From assembly GCA_033809995.1 (NCBI GenBank), contig JAPXKQ010000053.1, forward strand, positions 1-15,582: a DNA stretch of 15,582 nucleotides, in the 5' to 3' direction. Under the pieces are notes generated by a model, which was not told the DNA's origin, did no database searches, and saw nothing but the letters and a program-made list of their open reading frames with translations. Within the stretch, counting starts at the first letter, position 1. Every line of letters starts with the position of its first letter. This stretch comes from Paratissierella sp033809995. Its GTDB lineage: Bacteria; Bacillota; Clostridia; Tissierellales; Tissierellaceae. A program made the translations under genes and the position numbers. This document shows, in pieces, positions 13,696 through 15,582 of the stretch.

Positions 13696-14172
13696 ATGGA
13701 TAAAAAGATGAGTATACTTATGTTTAGTGGTGATTATGACAAGGCTTTAGCAGCACTAATCCTCGCCAATACTGCCATGGAAATCAATGTTGATGTAACG
13801 ATGTTTTTTGCATTTTGGGGACTTATGTTAGTTAGAAAGCCCAATGATGAGCCAGGGGACGATAAAACATTATCTGAAAAGATGTTTGCAAATATGACTC
13901 CAAAGGGTATAGAGGATTTGCCACTATCCAAGATGAATTTTGCAGGCATTGGAAAGAAGATGCTAGTTGGTATGATGGAAGAAAACAATACCCCTACTAT
14001 TGAAGCATTTCTAAAAGGTGCTTTGAAAAAAGGTGTTAATATGAAAGCATGCAAGCTTTCATGTGAGGTAATGGGATTTTGCGAAGATGACTTTTTGCCC
14101 GAGGTTGAAATAATTACCGCAGAAGATTACTTAAAAGATGCATTGGAATCAAATATACAGCTATTTATTTAG
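13696..14172 (+). CDS. DsrE/DsrF/DrsH-like sulfur-transfer family protein
   Basis: Soluble protein of 158 residues. It begins with the family's 'KMSILMFSGDYDKALAALILANTAMEINVDVTMFFAFWGL' pattern: a Rossmann-like first strand, a helix, and a second strand ending in FFAFWG. It ends with 'KKGVNMKACKLSCEVMGF' (111-128), where Cys119 or Cys123 matches the position of the persulfide-carrying Cys in DsrE-like proteins; Cys129 is additional. 'MTPKGIEDLPLSKMNFAGIGKKML' (67-90) is typical of the DrsH-like subfamily with an inserted segment. The ATG follows GGGAGG. It lies 117 bp after the cysteine desulfurase gene on the same strand, with a repeat between them. A role accepting sulfane sulfur from the desulfurase is an inference from the family and its neighbour. 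Confidence 0.85.
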   Translation: MDKKMSILMFSGDYDKALAALILANTAMEINVDVTMFFAFWGLMLVRKPNDEPGDDKTLSEKMFANMTPKGIEDLPLSKMNFAGIGKKMLVGMMEENNTPTIEAFLKGALKKGVNMKACKLSCEVMGFCEDDFLPEVEIITAEDYLKDALESNIQLFI

Positions 14173-14173
14173 A

Positions 14174-14198
14174 GGGGTGGCATGGAAACCACCCCCTA
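14174..14198. terminator. Strong hairpin between convergent genes, 'CCCCTAC' repeat type
   Basis: GGGGTGG (14174-14180) pairs with CCACCCC (14189-14195) around an 8-nt loop, beginning one base after the DsrE-like stop codon. The following CTACTTTGTTT is only moderately T-rich, so termination in the plus direction is plausible but weak. Its right side, CCACCCCCTAC, matches in form the GCGACCCCTAC end of the repeat at 13596-13667, with a different stem. Confidence 0.45.
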
Positions 14199-14204
14199 CT
14201 TTGT

Positions 14205-14891
14205 TTAGGAATAAAGCCTCTTTGAAACTTCCATTGATATGGCATATAAGACTAAGGAAATAATAAATGCTACTAATGTGAATACCCTTTTGTCTAATAA
14301 GTTAATATATTTTATAAAATCCAAATTCACTATATTATCATTAAATTTTACAACTAATGCAGGCAGTATCACAAGTATAGTATACGCTATTGCGCTCAAA
14401 TACTTGTTTTTTCCATGTTTTGAGTAATATATGGGCAAATATATGGCTAAAAATATGATAATAATGGTCAAAACTGTTAATAGGGAATAAATGCTTATAC
14501 CATCTACCTCTCCTCCCAACCTAAAGCTAGAAAACTTAAATCTTTGTATATATTTAAGAATATAAGAATAAACAAATAAGATTAGTCCATGAACAGTTGG
14601 AAATAAAAGAGATGATATATATCTCGATGTAATTATTAACTTTTTATCTAGAGGTATACTGTGTAAAATCATATCCCCATCCACTTTTTGCTCCCTTTCC
14701 AAGACCATTACAATCGTAAGAGATAATCCCAAAAACAAAAAATAACCTAACATAATAGTTGATATTGTTTCTCGTGAACTTAGCATAACCATGATAAACA
14801 AACTCAGATATCCCAATAAAAAGTTTATTAAGAGTATGATGACAATACCCATTCTACATAACAATATATCCTTTTTAACTAAATGCCACAC
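14205..14891 (-). CDS. ABC-2 family transporter permease subunit
   Basis: Membrane protein of 228 residues with six hydrophobic segments (about 13-36, 41-62, 90-112, 133-153, 162-180, 203-220). The cytoplasmic loop 'EREQKVDGDMILHSIPLDKKLIITSRYISS' (64-93) is the signature of the short ABC-2 permeases found with BcrA-like ATPases. It reads from a GTG at 14889-14891 preceded by seven G residues about six bases upstream. It begins 12 bp after the stop of a second permease of the same family, so the two probably form a heterodimer. The ATPase is not in the window. Bacitracin- or lantibiotic-type export and immunity are possible by analogy, but the substrate is unknown. Confidence 0.85.
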   Translation of the reverse strand: MWHLVKKDILLCRMGIVIILLINFLLGYLSLFIMVMLSSRETISTIMLGYFLFLGLSLTIVMVLEREQKVDGDMILHSIPLDKKLIITSRYISSLLFPTVHGLILFVYSYILKYIQRFKFSSFRLGGEVDGISIYSLLTVLTIIIIFLAIYLPIYYSKHGKNKYLSAIAYTILVILPALVVKFNDNIVNLDFIKYINLLDKRVFTLVAFIISLVLYAISMEVSKRLYS

Positions 14892-14903
14892 AAATATCCC
14901 CCC

Positions 14904-15542
14904 CTATAAGTCCATTTCTTTGTAGAGTATAATGGATGTGCCCATTGATACTAGAAGTATAAAAACGCCTAAAACTACTGCCCATATGCCTCCCGAATAG
15001 GTAAATAATCTACCGTTAAATGCATTTCCTTTGCCAAAATTTGAAACCCATATATTATTGGTAAATATTATAACAAAATAGCTTATGCCCCTTGCCACAT
15101 TTGTTGAAAAGCTAAAATACATTGGTAACGAAATCCCTAAAACAATACTTATAAGCACAAATACTCCTATATTTTCATTCATACTTGTTGTTAGATTGTT
15201 GCTAACATTTAAGAGGCTTAAGAGTCTTATGGCTTTACTATATAAGTTTATAAATACTATATAAAATATAGTGTATATGGGTATCATTAAATATTTACTA
15301 TATACGATATCCTTTCTTGTAATCGGTAAGGATAGGAACACTCTTTGAGACTCTTCCTTTTTTTCATAATCAAAGCTCAAAATGCTAGTAAAACATGTAA
15401 GAAAGTAAATAATTACTACATTACTTCCATGCCTTTCATCTGCGAAAAGAAAAAATAACAGTGGAATACCTAATAACATTAACAGCTCACCTGATTTTTT
15501 TGATAATAATAATTTTATATCTTTCTTTGCAAGTTTAAGCAT
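14904..15542 (-). CDS. ABC-2 family transporter permease subunit, second copy
   Basis: Membrane protein of 212 residues, also of the short ABC-2 type. Hydrophobic segments lie near 21-36, 40-60, 93-112, 132-152, 160-178 and 190-207. The loop 'DYEKKEESQRVFLSLPITRKDIVYSKYL' (about 60-87) carries the family's LPITRK motif. The ATG at 15540-15542 is chosen because GGGAGG lies upstream; reading further upstream passes through that ribosome site. It is upstream of, and coupled to, the other permease gene. The two are only distantly alike, as in heterodimeric transporters. An ATP-binding subunit gene is expected beyond position 15582. Confidence 0.85.
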   Translation of the reverse strand: MLKLAKKDIKLLLSKKSGELLMLLGIPLLFFLFADERHGSNVVIIYFLTCFTSILSFDYEKKEESQRVFLSLPITRKDIVYSKYLMIPIYTIFYIVFINLYSKAIRLLSLLNVSNNLTTSMNENIGVFVLISIVLGISLPMYFSFSTNVARGISYFVIIFTNNIWVSNFGKGNAFNGRLFTYSGGIWAVVLGVFILLVSMGTSIILYKEMDL

Positions 15543-15582
15543 ATCCCTACCTCCCCTTTGTATAATACATAATATCCTCAAG

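Noticed and set aside
13734..14054. Minus-strand 106-codon ORF opposite the DsrE-like gene
   Set aside because: The plus-strand frame has a clear family match and a GGGAGG ribosome site; the opposite frame has neither.

Overview
The window looks like chromosomal DNA of a low-GC Gram-positive anaerobe of the Clostridia/Tissierellia type. The reasons are strongly AT-rich codon use, strong AGGAGG-type ribosome binding sites on nearly every gene, SigA-like promoters, and protein families typical of Firmicutes (OmpR/HisK pair beside an FtsX-type ABC exporter, MepA-like MATE pump, ABC-2 permeases with short 'LPI(T)RK' loops). No tRNA, rRNA, CRISPR array, phage gene or intact transposase was seen. 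The genus call is inference.

Layout: (1) 25-5516, minus strand, is a response regulator, a sensor kinase, an ABC ATPase and a two-module FtsX-like permease. The kinase and ATPase are separated by about 290 bp holding a candidate regulated promoter and a mosaic of dispersed repeats. (2) 5595-6977, minus, is a MATE efflux pump with a clear intrinsic terminator and a leader hairpin that would bury its ribosome binding site. (3) 7121-10149, minus, is a tight three-gene cluster read from a strong promoter: DUF1538 membrane protein, PII-like signalling protein, then an AraC regulator fused to a shortened GH39-like domain. (4) 10262-10942, plus, is a TIM-barrel protein divergent from that cluster. 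It is followed by a 157-nt block that folds as a multi-helix RNA and sits inside a copy of a short dispersed repeat. (5) 11190-12092, minus, is an EamA/DMT permease. (6) 12265-14172, plus, is a SufS-like cysteine desulfurase and a DsrE-like protein, a likely sulfur-transfer pair. (7) 14205-15542, minus, is two ABC-2 permease subunits whose ATPase probably lies just beyond the right edge.

How the parts work together: the two-component system probably controls the adjacent ABC exporter (envelope stress or antimicrobial peptide response, by analogy). DUF1538 plus the PII-like protein suggests a metabolite-gated transport module, here joined to a transcription factor. The desulfurase and DsrE protein may form a persulfide relay.

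The most unusual material is between the genes. At least four families of short dispersed repeats are present. Two of them supply the last codons and stop codons of real genes (the sensor kinase and the MATE pump). One copy appears to be nested in another repeat with an 8-bp direct duplication, and one copy is split by the structured RNA-like insert.
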